From: Sulfitobacter sabulilitoris
GTDB lineage: Bacteria > Pseudomonadota > Alphaproteobacteria > Rhodobacterales > Rhodobacteraceae
Direction: 5' to 3'
Length of the DNA: 64,000 bases
NCBI RefSeq assembly: GCF_005887615.1
Contig: NZ_VANS01000001.1
Location: forward strand, 855,415-919,414
Positions within the stretch are counted from its first letter, which is position 1. Every line of letters starts with the position of its first letter. The notes under the pieces were generated by a model, which saw nothing but the letters and a program-made list of their open reading frames with translations, was not told where the DNA came from and did no database searches. Below, one piece after another: positions 36,878-45,840 of this stretch. The translations under genes and the position numbers were made by a program.

Positions 36878-37846
36878 ATGGCGCCGCGTCCCCACCCATC
36901 GTATATCGTCCTGACCTCGGATGCGCTCGAGGCGTGGATATATCCGCGCGGCGCGACCCTCGCGGCGCTGTACTGGCATGATCTGCCGCACAGCGTGGTC
37001 CTTGGCTTTGCCGATCCCGCGCGGCTTGCCCGCCATGCCATCTATGCCGGCGCCATCGTCGGGCCCGTCGCCAACCGGGTGGCGGGTGGAAAAGTGCGGA
37101 TTGACGGTCGCACCTGGCAGATGGACCGCAATGAAGGGCGCAATACCCTGCATTCGGCCCGGACGGGCCTGCACGCCCGCGACTGGACCGTCACCCGGCA
37201 GTCGCGCGATGCCGTCACGCTCGAGATCGCGCTGGCCCACGGTGAAGGCGGCCTGCCGGGCGCGCGCAGGATCGAAGCCCGCTATGCGCTGGGGCCGCAC
37301 GGCACGCTCGATCTGCGGATCGACGCGCAAACCGACCGCCCCACCGTGATGGCGCCCGCGCATCACCCCTATTGGGCGCTGGACGGCGCGCCGACCGTCG
37401 CGGATCACAGGCTCGAGGTTTTCGCCGACACCTGGCTGCCCACCGATGCCGCGATGCTGCCCACCGGCCGGATCGCCCCGGTGGCCGGCAGCAACTATGA
37501 TTTCCGCGCGCCACGGCCAGTTCCCACCGATCGCGTTCTTGACGCGAACCTGTGCCTGTTCACCGCCCGGCGCACCCCCGCGCGCCCGGCAGCAACCCTG
37601 GTCGGCGGCACCGGTCTGAGGCTGCGGATCGACACCACCGAACCGGGCCTGCAGGTCTATAACGGTGCCGGGTTGCCGCCTGCGGCGGAGACCCTGCTCA
37701 GCGGTCAACGCCTTGGCCCGTTTGCCGCAATAGCGCTGGAGCCGCAGCATTGGCCCGACGCGTCACATCACGCGGGCTTTCCCTGCATCGCGCTGACCCC
37801 GGACGCGCCCTATCACCAACACACGCTCTACCGTCTGTCGCGTTAG
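36878..37846 (+). CDS. galM: aldose 1-epimerase (galactose mutarotase)
   Basis: The 322-aa protein has RNTLHSARTGLHARDW (substrate-binding Asn/His), a catalytic His in APAHHPYW and a catalytic Glu in ALEPQHWPDA, in the order of the GalM family. It interconverts alpha and beta anomers of hexoses. It was started at ATG 36878. Upstream in-frame TTG/GTG codons are less likely. It stands alone, 143 bp after the secretion operon. A link to the galE-containing polysaccharide cluster is possible but unproven. Confidence 0.88.
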   Translation: MAPRPHPSYIVLTSDALEAWIYPRGATLAALYWHDLPHSVVLGFADPARLARHAIYAGAIVGPVANRVAGGKVRIDGRTWQMDRNEGRNTLHSARTGLHARDWTVTRQSRDAVTLEIALAHGEGGLPGARRIEARYALGPHGTLDLRIDAQTDRPTVMAPAHHPYWALDGAPTVADHRLEVFADTWLPTDAAMLPTGRIAPVAGSNYDFRAPRPVPTDRVLDANLCLFTARRTPARPAATLVGGTGLRLRIDTTEPGLQVYNGAGLPPAAETLLSGQRLGPFAAIALEPQHWPDASHHAGFPCIALTPDAPYHQHTLYRLSR

Positions 37847-37960
37847 ACGGCGGCGGCCTGTCACGGATATGTCACGATCCCGCCCCGCTGTCGGCATCAT
37901 GGCCTGCCACGCTCTGACCCGAGGCCCCCGAGCGGCCCCGATGTGAACAGGAGCGCTAAA

Positions 37961-38092
37961 ATGCCCAACGACCCATCGCCCGAACCGTCGAAAGAGGCGC
38001 CCATGCCTCAATCGAACGCCCAACAGCCCGCCCGCTCCGCACCGGAGGCCGAGCGACCGACGCCCAGGATCACGGATTACGCCAGTCTCTGA
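37961..38092 (+). CDS. small 43-aa proline-rich protein
   Basis: The frame starts MPNDPSPEPSKEAP and ends RITDYASL, with GGAG about 9 nt upstream of the ATG. It is rich in Pro, Glu, Ala and Ser, predicted disordered, with no membrane segment. No family is known to me. It precedes two small membrane-protein genes on the same strand. The good ribosome site argues for translation, but the length makes it tentative. Confidence 0.5.
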   Translation: MPNDPSPEPSKEAPMPQSNAQQPARSAPEAERPTPRITDYASL

Positions 38093-38168
38093 TCCCGAAA
38101 ACGGAACCATCGGCCGTCCTTCGACGTTTGCATCATGATCGCAAACAACACCGAAGGGCCTGCCCCAC

Positions 38169-38348
38169 ATGGACTTGATCCGCATCATCGTCGCCATCAT
38201 CCTGCCGCCCCTCGGCGTCTTCCTTCAGGTCGGGCTGGGCAAGCATTTCTGGCTCAATATCCTGCTGACCCTTCTGGGATACATCCCCGGCATCGTGCAT
38301 GCCGTCTGGATCATCGCGAAAACAGGGCCGCAGAACGTTGCACGATAA
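38169..38348 (+). CDS. Pmp3/YqaE-family small membrane protein
   Basis: The 59-aa protein MDLIRIIVAIILPPLGVFLQ has two membrane helices joined by GLGKHFWLNILLTLLGYIPG, then HAVWII, the signature of the Pmp3/YqaE/UPF0057 proteolipid family associated with stress and membrane potential. GAAGGG lies about 10 nt upstream. The following DUF4112 frame overlaps its end. It falls just under a 60-codon cutoff. Confidence 0.85.
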   Translation: MDLIRIIVAIILPPLGVFLQVGLGKHFWLNILLTLLGYIPGIVHAVWIIAKTGPQNVAR

Positions 38349-38685
38349 GCTGGAGCATCTGACCACGCTCGCGCACCGGATGGACCGCGCCTTTCGCGTG
38401 CCCATCCTCGGGATGCGCGTCGGATGGGACAGCGTGCTGGGTGTCATTCCGGGCGTCGGCGATGTCGTCACCCTGATCCCGGCCGGCTACATCATCCTGC
38501 AAGCCCGCCAGATGGGCGCCCCGCCCAAGCTGTTGGCGCGAATGGTTGCAAACGTCGGCATAGATACCGCGATCGGCCTTGTTCCCTTCGTGGGCGACGT
38601 GTTCGACATCGCGTGGAAGGCCAACTCCCGCAATGTCCTCCTCCTGCACCGGCACCTGGCGCAGACGGTGCCCGAAGGCGCATAG
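38338..38685 (+). CDS. DUF4112 membrane protein
   Basis: The 115-aa protein (from TTG, LHDKLEHLTTLAHRMDRAFR) or 128-aa protein (from ATG at 38299) has the DUF4112 pattern VGWDSVLGVIPGVGDVVTLI, RQMGAPPKLLARMVANVGID and VPFVGDVFDIAWKANSRN. It has two or three membrane segments and an unknown function. The TTG start fits the family length but has a poor ribosome site. Either start overlaps the Pmp3-like gene (11 or 50 bp), implying coupling. Confidence 0.82.
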   Translation: MHDKLEHLTTLAHRMDRAFRVPILGMRVGWDSVLGVIPGVGDVVTLIPAGYIILQARQMGAPPKLLARMVANVGIDTAIGLVPFVGDVFDIAWKANSRNVLLLHRHLAQTVPEGA

Positions 38686-38728
38686 GCGAACGCGACGCCT
38701 GGCGCGCAGGGCAACTACGCCGATGGAA

Positions 38729-38759
38729 AAAGGGCCGAACGCTTGCGCGCCGGCCCTTT
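38729..38759. terminator. bidirectional terminator between DUF4112 and ndk
   Basis: aaagggccg (38729-38737) pairs with cggcccttt (38751-38759). On the minus strand it is followed by a T run (from ggaaaaa on the plus strand), and on the plus strand by tttc. It lies 30 bp after the ndk stop and 44 bp after DUF4112. Confidence 0.75.
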
Positions 38760-38788
38760 CCTGCATGTCGACCGTCGGAACGGGGGTC

Positions 38789-39211
38789 TTAGCCGACCAG
38801 CTCCAGTCCGGAGAAGAAATACGCGATCTCGACCGCTGCGGTTTCCGGCGCGTCCGAGCCGTGGACCGAGTTTTCACCGACGGATTCGGCAAATTCGGCA
38901 CGGATCGTGCCCGGCGCGGCATCGGCGGGGTTCGTCGCGCCCATCACTTCGCGATTCTTGGCAATGGCACCTTCGCCTTCCAGAACCTGCACGACGACCG
39001 GCTCGGACGCCATGAATTCGCACAGCTCGTCATAGAACGGGCGCTCTGCGTGCACGGCATAAAACACGCCGGCCTGCTGCTTGGTCATGTGAATGCGCTT
39101 TTGCGCCACGATGCGCAGGCCGGCGTCCTCGAACTTGGCATTGATCTTGCCAGTCAGGTTGCGGCGGGTCGCGTCGGGTTTGATGATCGAGAATGTACGC
39201 TCGAGGGCCAT
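38789..39211 (-). CDS. ndk: nucleoside diphosphate kinase
   Basis: The 140-aa protein has [20 protein letters not shown] at the start and the active-site histidine in [11 protein letters not shown] (His about 115). It transfers gamma-phosphate between nucleotides in the cytoplasm. Length and motifs are standard. The frame is open upstream, but the family start and length set the ATG at 39209-39211. It is divergent from the ABC-F gene. Confidence 0.97.
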   Translation of the reverse strand: MALERTFSIIKPDATRRNLTGKINAKFEDAGLRIVAQKRIHMTKQQAGVFYAVHAERPFYDELCEFMASEPVVVQVLEGEGAIAKNREVMGATNPADAAPGTIRAEFAESVGENSVHGSDAPETAAVEIAYFFSGLELVG

Positions 39212-39341
39212 GGGGGTCGCTCCTGTTGAATGAACTCCGGGGGAATACCCGGGGCTTGAATTTCGCCGCCCCGATAACACGGGGTTTGCAGTATGAAAAG
39301 GCGCGATTGACACCGGCATTGGGCTGGTTCACACCGCGCCC

Positions 39342-41204
39342 ATGTTGCGCATTTCAGATATCAGCTATTCCGTCGAGGGCCGCCCCCTGTTCGAAGGGGC
39401 CAGCGCCGTCATTCCCGATGGCCACAAGGTCGGGCTTGTGGGGCGCAACGGCGCCGGCAAGACGACGCTGTTCAAGATCATCCGCGGCGAGCTGGGCCTC
39501 GACGGCGGTCAGATCTCGCTGCCCAGCCGTGCCCGCATCGGCGGCGTGGCCCAGGAGGTTCCGTCGTCTTCCACCTCGCTGATCGATACAGTGCTTGAGG
39601 CCGACACCGAGCGCGCGGCGCTGCTGCGCGAGGCCGAAACCGCGTCCGACCCGAACCGCATCGCCGAAGTGCAGACCCGGCTTGCCGATATCGACGCCTG
39701 GTCGGCAGAGGCGCGCGCGGCCAGCATCCTCAAGGGCCTGGGCTTCGACGCCGAAGAGCAGCTCATGCCCTGCTCGGATTTCTCGGGCGGCTGGCGGATG
39801 CGCGTGGCCCTCGCCGCGGTCCTGTTCGCTCAGCCCGATCTGCTGCTTCTCGACGAGCCCACGAACTACCTCGACCTCGAAGGGGCGCTCTGGCTCGAAG
39901 CCTATCTGGCGAAATACCCTCACACGGTCATCATCATCAGCCACGACCGCGGACTGCTCAACCGGGCCGTGGGGGCGATCCTGCACCTCGAGGACCGCAA
40001 GCTGACCTTCTATCAGGGCCCCTATGACCAATTCGCCCGCCAACGCGCCGAACAGCGTGCCGTGCAGGCCGCCATGGCCAAGAAACAGCAGGCCCGCCGC
40101 GACCACATGCAAAGCTTCGTCGATCGCTTCAAGGCCAAGGCAAGCAAGGCCAAGCAGGCGCAGTCGCGCCTCAAGATGATCGAGAAGATGGACATGATCG
40201 CCAGCCCCGAACAGGTGGCCAAGCGCGTCTTCACCTTCCCCGAACCCGACGAGCTGTCGCCTCCCATCATCAGCATCGAGGGCGGCTCGGTTGGTTACAC
40301 CGACGAGCCCGTGTTGTCGCGCCTGAACCTGCGCATCGATCAGGACGACCGCATCGCCCTGCTCGGCAAGAACGGCCAGGGCAAATCGACCCTGTCGAAA
40401 CTGCTCAGCAACCGGCTGGTTCTGATGAACGGCAAATCGGTACAGTCCAACAAGCTGCGCGTCGGCTTCTTCGCGCAGCACCAGGTGGACGAGCTTCATA
40501 TCGACGAAACGCCCCTGCAACACATGATCACCGCCCGTCCCGGCGTGATGCAGTCGAAACTGCGCGCACAACTCGCCGGCTTCGGCCTTGGTCCCGACCA
40601 GGCCGAAACCGAGGTGGGGCGCCTGTCGGGCGGTCAAAAGGCGCGGCTGTCGCTGCTGCTGGCCACGCTCGACGCGCCGCACCTGCTCATCCTCGACGAG
40701 CCGACAAACCACCTCGACATCGAATCCCGCGAGGCGCTTGTCGAGGCGCTGACGCAATATTCCGGCGCCGTGATCCTCGTCAGTCACGACATGCACCTGC
40801 TGTCGATGGTGGCCGACCGGCTGTGGCTGGTCTCGGATGGAACGGTCAAGCCCTTCGACGACGACCTCGAAGCCTATCGCAAGATGCTGCTCACCCCCGA
40901 CAAGCCGCAAGGCAAGAACAGCCGCAAACAGCCCGCCGAAGCCCCCAGGCCCAAACGCGCCAGCCGCGACGAGGTGCTTGGCCTGCGCTCGGAGGCGCGC
41001 AAGGCCGAAGCCCGCGTCGAAAAGCTCAACGAGATGCGCGACAAGCTGGCGAAAAAGCTGGCCGATCCCGCCCTCTACGAGGATAGCAAGGTGGGCGAGC
41101 TCACGGTCTGGAACAAGAAATACGCCGAAGTGATGGAGGCGCTGGACCGCGCCGAGACCCTCTGGATGACCGCATTGCAGAAACTCGAAACCGCCGAAGC
41201 CTGA
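39342..41204 (+). CDS. ABC-F family ATPase (Uup/YheS-like)
   Basis: The 620-aa protein has two ABC domains in one chain and no membrane part. The first has Walker A GRNGAGKTT (about 34-42) and SGGWRMRVALA with LLLLDEPTNYLD. The second has GKNGQGKST and LSGGQKARLSL with LLILDEPTNHLD. The linker (about 240-300) is Lys/Gln-rich (KAKASKAKQAQSRLKMIEKM), and the C-terminus is a coiled coil (about 540-620). ABC-F proteins act on ribosomes as translation factors. Confidence 0.93.
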   Translation: MLRISDISYSVEGRPLFEGASAVIPDGHKVGLVGRNGAGKTTLFKIIRGELGLDGGQISLPSRARIGGVAQEVPSSSTSLIDTVLEADTERAALLREAETASDPNRIAEVQTRLADIDAWSAEARAASILKGLGFDAEEQLMPCSDFSGGWRMRVALAAVLFAQPDLLLLDEPTNYLDLEGALWLEAYLAKYPHTVIIISHDRGLLNRAVGAILHLEDRKLTFYQGPYDQFARQRAEQRAVQAAMAKKQQARRDHMQSFVDRFKAKASKAKQAQSRLKMIEKMDMIASPEQVAKRVFTFPEPDELSPPIISIEGGSVGYTDEPVLSRLNLRIDQDDRIALLGKNGQGKSTLSKLLSNRLVLMNGKSVQSNKLRVGFFAQHQVDELHIDETPLQHMITARPGVMQSKLRAQLAGFGLGPDQAETEVGRLSGGQKARLSLLLATLDAPHLLILDEPTNHLDIESREALVEALTQYSGAVILVSHDMHLLSMVADRLWLVSDGTVKPFDDDLEAYRKMLLTPDKPQGKNSRKQPAEAPRPKRASRDEVLGLRSEARKAEARVEKLNEMRDKLAKKLADPALYEDSKVGELTVWNKKYAEVMEALDRAETLWMTALQKLETAEA

Positions 41205-41212
41205 CACCGCGC

Positions 41213-41262
41213 CCTGCTTCTTTTGTTCCATAAATATCCCGGGGTTTGGGGCAGCGCCCCAA
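41213..41262. repeat. dispersed palindromic unit, copy 1
   Basis: gcttcttttgttcc followed by ataaatatcccgggg leads into a hairpin ttggggc-agc-gccccaa (41246-41262). The first half resembles the flank of the palindromic unit at 51.3 kb. It lies just after the ABC-F stop and may act as its transcript end. Confidence 0.5.
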
Positions 41263-41296
41263 TCCGGCCTCTCCCCCCTGAACGGACAGTCGCCCC

Positions 41297-41929
41297 ATGC
41301 CCATCGACACCGCCTTCCTGATCACCTCCTTCGTCACGATGTTCGTGATCATCGATCCCATCGGCCTCGCCCCCTTGTTCGTGGCCATGACCACCGGCAT
41401 GTCGGACGCCGCGCGCCGCCGGATCGCACTGCGTGCCTGCCTCGTGGGCAGCTGTCTCCTGTTGGTCTTTGCACTCTTCGGCGAGGCGGTTCTCGGCTTC
41501 GTTGGCATTTCCATGCCCGCCTTCCGCGTCGCGGGCGGCATCTTGCTGTTCATCACGGCACTCGACATGCTGTTCGAACGCCGCACCAAGCGCCGCGAGG
41601 ACCAGTCTGAAGAAGATCATTCCAACGACCCCTCGGTGTTCCCGCTGGCCATCCCCCTGATCGCCGGGCCCGGCGCCATCGCCTCCGTCATCCTGTTGAC
41701 CGGCCAGCGCCCCGGCGCCGAAGGGCTGATCGCGGTGCTGGGCGTCACGGCGGCGGTGCTGGTCATCGTGCTGGGGTTTTTCCTGGTCAGCGGTCCGATC
41801 GAACGCGCACTTGGCAAGATCGGCGTCACCGTGGTCACCCGGCTCTTGGGGATGCTGCTGGCGGCCTTGTCCGTGCAATTCGTGCTCGACGGGCTCAGGG
41901 CCTTCGGGTTTGCACCGGCCGCGGGCTGA
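41297..41929 (+). CDS. MarC-family integral membrane protein
   Basis: The 210-aa protein has six predicted membrane helices. FVTMFVIIDPIGLAPLFVAM at about 13-32 and PLAIPLIAGPGAIASVILLT near 117-136 are the MarC/UPF0056 hallmarks. The function of the family is unclear (not a proven antibiotic transporter). It follows the ABC-F gene after 92 bp containing a palindromic unit. Confidence 0.92.
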   Translation: MPIDTAFLITSFVTMFVIIDPIGLAPLFVAMTTGMSDAARRRIALRACLVGSCLLLVFALFGEAVLGFVGISMPAFRVAGGILLFITALDMLFERRTKRREDQSEEDHSNDPSVFPLAIPLIAGPGAIASVILLTGQRPGAEGLIAVLGVTAAVLVIVLGFFLVSGPIERALGKIGVTVVTRLLGMLLAALSVQFVLDGLRAFGFAPAAG

Positions 41930-41980
41930 CTTTACCGCCGGCCACCCCTATATCTGTCGGGCGCGGACAAGGGCACAGGC

Positions 41981-42562
41981 ATGAACAGCTACGACACCGG
42001 CCATCTGATTTACCTGATCCTGCTGGGGCTCATGGTGCTGGGCGCCTATCTGGCGCACAACCGGCTGTCGGTGAACCGCATGCTGCAACAGGCCACCGTC
42101 TGGGCGCTGATCTTTTTCGGCGTGGTGGCCGCCATCGGGCTTTGGGATGACATCAGCCGCACCGCGATCCCGCGCCAGGTCAATGTCGCCGGAGAGAACC
42201 GCATCATCGTCCCTCGCAGCCCGGATGGGCACTATTACCTGATGGCACAGGTTAACGGCGCACCCCTGCGCTTCGTGGTCGATACCGGAGCCAGCGACAT
42301 GGTGCTGACCCGGCGCGACGCGCAGGCCGCCGGTCTCGCGCCCGAGACGCTCAACTTCATGGGCCGCGCAATGACCGCGAATGGCGAGGTCCGCACCGCC
42401 CCGGTACGGCTGGACAACATCACGCTGGGGTCCGTCACGGACAGCAACGTGCCTGCCACGGTCAACGGCGGCGAAATGACCAATTCGCTGCTGGGGATGA
42501 GCTATCTGCAACGCTGGGGCCGGATCGAGATCACGCAGGGCGAACTGATCCTGACACGTTGA
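41981..42562 (+). CDS. membrane-anchored retropepsin-like aspartic protease (TIGR02281 type)
   Basis: In this 193-aa protein, two N-terminal membrane helices (about 8-24, 42-58) are followed by a clan AA protease domain with the catalytic motif FVVDTGASDMVLTRRDA (about 96-112). LLGMSYLQRWGRIEI forms the C-terminal part. One DTGA copy per chain means it should act as a dimer. It is found widely in Rhodobacterales with unknown substrate. Confidence 0.88.
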   Translation: MNSYDTGHLIYLILLGLMVLGAYLAHNRLSVNRMLQQATVWALIFFGVVAAIGLWDDISRTAIPRQVNVAGENRIIVPRSPDGHYYLMAQVNGAPLRFVVDTGASDMVLTRRDAQAAGLAPETLNFMGRAMTANGEVRTAPVRLDNITLGSVTDSNVPATVNGGEMTNSLLGMSYLQRWGRIEITQGELILTR

Positions 42563-42633
42563 GGCATCGCATCAACTACAGACTGCAAAATACTGATTTA
42601 TAACAGCAAACCAAGATACGGCGCCCGCAGGCT

Positions 42634-43092
42634 TCAGGTCTCCGACTTCTTCTCCCAGCGGCCGCTGTCCTCGGACCAGTATTGCGCCGGCATGCGCGCA
42701 TCCTTCATTGCCTTCCACTGGCGGCGCGCAACGTCCAGCGCTTCTGCGTCGTTGCCATCGAACAGGACGCAGACCCGCTCCAGGTCCGCGACCTCGGATG
42801 GCTCTACCGGTGCGCCATCCACCGCCATCAGGCAGGAGGCCCCGTTCGGCGCCTCCCGGCCCGTGGTCAGCAGCACCGGCTGCAACGCGTCGTGCGGCCC
42901 ACCGGCCAGCCCGTGCGGCACAAACGCGTCCTCCGCCCCCAGCCACAACCGCTCATCCAGCCAGGTCATACGGCCCGCGTCGGTGCCGCGCACCGCAACG
43001 CGCCATCCCGCCCCCCGCGCCTTGCCCAGGAGCATGGCCAGCGTCTCTTCCATCGGGCGCTGGGTCAGGTGGTAGAACATCGCGGTGCCCAT
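42634..43092 (-). CDS. holC: DNA polymerase III chi subunit
   Basis: In this 152-aa protein, FYHLTQRPMEETLAMLLGKA at the start and FDGNDAEALDVARRQWKAMK near the end are HolC signatures. Chi links the clamp loader to SSB at the replication fork. The chosen ATG (MGTAMFYHL) follows the pepA stop by 8 bp, and ATG at 43078-43080 is an alternative. The pairing with pepA is common in alphaproteobacteria. Confidence 0.92.
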   Translation of the reverse strand: MGTAMFYHLTQRPMEETLAMLLGKARGAGWRVAVRGTDAGRMTWLDERLWLGAEDAFVPHGLAGGPHDALQPVLLTTGREAPNGASCLMAVDGAPVEPSEVADLERVCVLFDGNDAEALDVARRQWKAMKDARMPAQYWSEDSGRWEKKSET

Positions 43093-43100
43093 GCGTCCGC

Positions 43101-44570
43101 TCAGCCTTCGTAGCGATCGGCGATCAGCCGGTTGAGCGCCATCACCCCCCAGCCCGTCGCGCCCTTGGGCGCCAGCGGGCTTTCGGATTTGAGCGACGCG
43201 ACCCCCGCGATGTCGAGGTGTACCCAAGGCGTGCCGTCCTTGACGAAGCGGTGCAGGAACTGCGCCGCCGTGATCGACCCCGCGGGCCGCCCGCCGATGT
43301 TCTTCATGTCCGCGATGGGCGATTTCAACATATCGTCATAGGCCTTGCCCAGCGGCATCCGCCACGCGCCCTCGCCCTCGTCCCTGGCCGCCTTGAGGAA
43401 ATTGTCGCACAACGTGTCGTTGTTCGAAAACACGCCGGCGTTCTCATGGCCCAGACCGATGATGATAGCGCCCGTCAGGGTCGCGAGGTCGATCATCGCC
43501 GCGGGTTCGAACCGGTCCTGCGCGTACCACATCACATCGCACAGCACGAGCCGGCCTTCGGCGTCGGTATTGAGGATCTCGACCGTGTCGCCCTTCATCG
43601 AGCGGACGACATCGCCGGGCCGGATCGCAGTGCCCGAGGGCATGTTCTCGACCAGCCCCACAAGGCCCACGACATTGGCGCGGGCCTTGCGCCGCGCCAG
43701 CGCGCTCATCACGCCCGCGACGGTGCCGGCGCCGCCCATGTCCATCGTCATGTCTTCCATGCCGGTCGATGGCTTGAGGCTGATGCCGCCGGTGTCGAAC
43801 ACCACGCCCTTGCCGACCAGCGCCACCGGCGCGTCGCCCTTGGCGCCGCCGTTCCACTGCATGACGACCACCTTGGACGGGCTGGCCGATCCTTGACCCA
43901 CGGCCAGCAGCGTGCGCATGCCCAGGGCCTCCAGCTGGTCCTCGTCCAGCACCTCGACGCTCAGGCCCAGATCCTCCATCGCCTTGAGGCGGTTGGCAAA
44001 TTCGGTGGTGGTCAGCACATTCGCGGGCTCGTTGACCAGATCGCGGGTCAGGAACACGCCGGCGGCCACGGCCAGCAGGTCGCGGGCTTCGGTCTCGACC
44101 GCGTCGGGCTTGGCGCACATCACCTGCACAGAGCCCTTTGGCGGCTTGGCGTCGGTCTTGTGATCGGTGAACCGATAGTCGCGCAGCACCGCGCCTTGCA
44201 CGATGTCGGCGCCGCGTTTTGCATTGCCGATGGCAAGCAGCAGGTCGTCGCGCCCGCGCAGCTTGCCAAGGGCCGCGCCGCCGCGCCGCGCCTCTTGCAC
44301 GCTTGCGCCCTTGGGCAGGCGCAGAATGTCGATCGCGCGCGCGGCCATGCCGCCCGGATAGGCCAGCGTCATCACCTGCCCCGGTTTCAGATCGCCAAAG
44401 GCGTCGCTGTCCACCGTGCGTTTCACCGCACCGCGCGTCAGCCGGTCCAGCCGGCGCACGACCTTGCCCAGCGCGGCGTCGGGATCGACCAGAACCGCGA
44501 TGCGGCCCGCGTGATCGGCAAGCGTATCGATGTCGGTCTCACCAAAGGAGACATCTGTGGGATGGGTCAT
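43101..44570 (-). CDS. pepA: leucyl aminopeptidase (M17)
   Basis: The 489-aa cytosolic dinuclear metallo-aminopeptidase has VALVGKGVVFDTGGISLKPS with metal-binding Lys/Asp and the M17 signature NTDAEGRLVL. The start at MTHPTDVSFGE has GAAAGG about 8 nt upstream. Upstream in-frame codons to 44606 are less likely. It is first of a pepA-holC pair and divergent from lptF. Confidence 0.96.
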   Translation of the reverse strand: MTHPTDVSFGETDIDTLADHAGRIAVLVDPDAALGKVVRRLDRLTRGAVKRTVDSDAFGDLKPGQVMTLAYPGGMAARAIDILRLPKGASVQEARRGGAALGKLRGRDDLLLAIGNAKRGADIVQGAVLRDYRFTDHKTDAKPPKGSVQVMCAKPDAVETEARDLLAVAAGVFLTRDLVNEPANVLTTTEFANRLKAMEDLGLSVEVLDEDQLEALGMRTLLAVGQGSASPSKVVVMQWNGGAKGDAPVALVGKGVVFDTGGISLKPSTGMEDMTMDMGGAGTVAGVMSALARRKARANVVGLVGLVENMPSGTAIRPGDVVRSMKGDTVEILNTDAEGRLVLCDVMWYAQDRFEPAAMIDLATLTGAIIIGLGHENAGVFSNNDTLCDNFLKAARDEGEGAWRMPLGKAYDDMLKSPIADMKNIGGRPAGSITAAQFLHRFVKDGTPWVHLDIAGVASLKSESPLAPKGATGWGVMALNRLIADRYEG

Positions 44571-44712
44571 GCGGGAACCTTTCGGAGTAAGAACTGCGTT
44601 GCACACAGACCTAGCTTGGGATCACCGCAATGGCCAGATAGCAGTTTTCCTGCCCCGCGCTTTGGTCTAGGATCGCCGGCAAAACAAACCGTCAGGCACC
44701 AAGGGGAACGCA

Positions 44713-45840
44713 GTGACCAAATTCGACAGGTATCTGCTGTCGCAGCTTCTGGTTCTGTTCGGCTTTTTCGCGCTGGTGCTGGTGTCGCTGTTCTGGATCA
44801 ACCGCGCCGTGCTGCTGTTCGACCGTCTGATCGGCGACGGGCAATCGGCACTGGTGTTCCTGGAATTCACCGCCCTCGGCCTGCCCAAGCTGATCACCAC
44901 GGTCCTTCCCATCGCGACCTTCGCCGCCAGCGTCTATGTCATCAACCGGCTGGGCAACGAAAGCGAACTGACGGTGATGCAGGCAACCGGAACGGGGCCC
45001 TGGCGGCTGGCGCGGCCGGTTCTGGCGTTCGGGCTGATCGTCGCGGCGATGCTGTCGGTGCTGACGCATGTGCTGGATCCGCTGGCGCAACGGCAGCTGA
45101 GCGAGCGCGAAGCCGAGATTTCGCAAAACCTGTCCGCGCGACTGCTGAGCGAGGGCGCGTTCTTGCACCCTGCCGACGGCGTGACGTTCTACACCCGCGA
45201 GATCAGCAAGGACGGCGTCCTGCGCGATGTCTTCCTGTCGGACCGACGCGACCCGGCGCAGGGCGTGATCTATACCGCGGCCGAGGCCTATCTGGTGCGC
45301 ACCGGCGCGGGCACGACACTGATCATGGTCGATGGTCTGGCGCAGCGCCTGACAACCGTCGACGCGCGGCTTGCCACCGCGAAATTTCGCGATTTCTCGT
45401 TCGACATATCGGCCTTGGTGCGCCGCGACGCGGGCCCCGCGATGTCGGTAGGTCATCTGACGACGCCCGAAATGATGATCCCGTGGGATACTCTGGCGCG
45501 CCGCACCCAACAAAGCCGGGGCGATATCGCCGAGGAATTTCACGCCCGCTTCGCGCAGCCGATCTTTACGGTCGTCGCGGCGATGATCGGTTTTTCGACC
45601 TTGATCATCGGCAGTTTCTCCCGCTTCGGGGTCTGGCGCGAGGTCGTGATCGCCTTCGGGCTGCTGATCGCCATCGACGGTCTGCGCAGCGGTCTTGTGG
45701 GGGTCGTGCGCGCCGACGCGGCGATGTGGCCGCTCTTGTATCTGCCCGGCGCGATCGGCGCGGTGCTGATCTGCGCCATGCTGGCGCATGCCGCCAACCC
45801 GGCCTGGTTCCGCCGCCGCCCGCAGGTGGCTGTCGCATGA
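44713..45840 (+). CDS. lptF: LPS export permease LptF
   Basis: The 375-aa YjgP/YjgQ-type inner-membrane protein has membrane helices near 8-30, 50-75, 95-117 and three at the C-terminus (from about 275), with a periplasmic beta-jellyroll between. It starts with GTG (TKFDRYLLSQLL) preceded by AAGGGG. With LptG and LptB it extracts lipopolysaccharide from the inner membrane. Its end overlaps lptG (ATGA). Confidence 0.94.
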   Translation: MTKFDRYLLSQLLVLFGFFALVLVSLFWINRAVLLFDRLIGDGQSALVFLEFTALGLPKLITTVLPIATFAASVYVINRLGNESELTVMQATGTGPWRLARPVLAFGLIVAAMLSVLTHVLDPLAQRQLSEREAEISQNLSARLLSEGAFLHPADGVTFYTREISKDGVLRDVFLSDRRDPAQGVIYTAAEAYLVRTGAGTTLIMVDGLAQRLTTVDARLATAKFRDFSFDISALVRRDAGPAMSVGHLTTPEMMIPWDTLARRTQQSRGDIAEEFHARFAQPIFTVVAAMIGFSTLIIGSFSRFGVWREVVIAFGLLIAIDGLRSGLVGVVRADAAMWPLLYLPGAIGAVLICAMLAHAANPAWFRRRPQVAVA

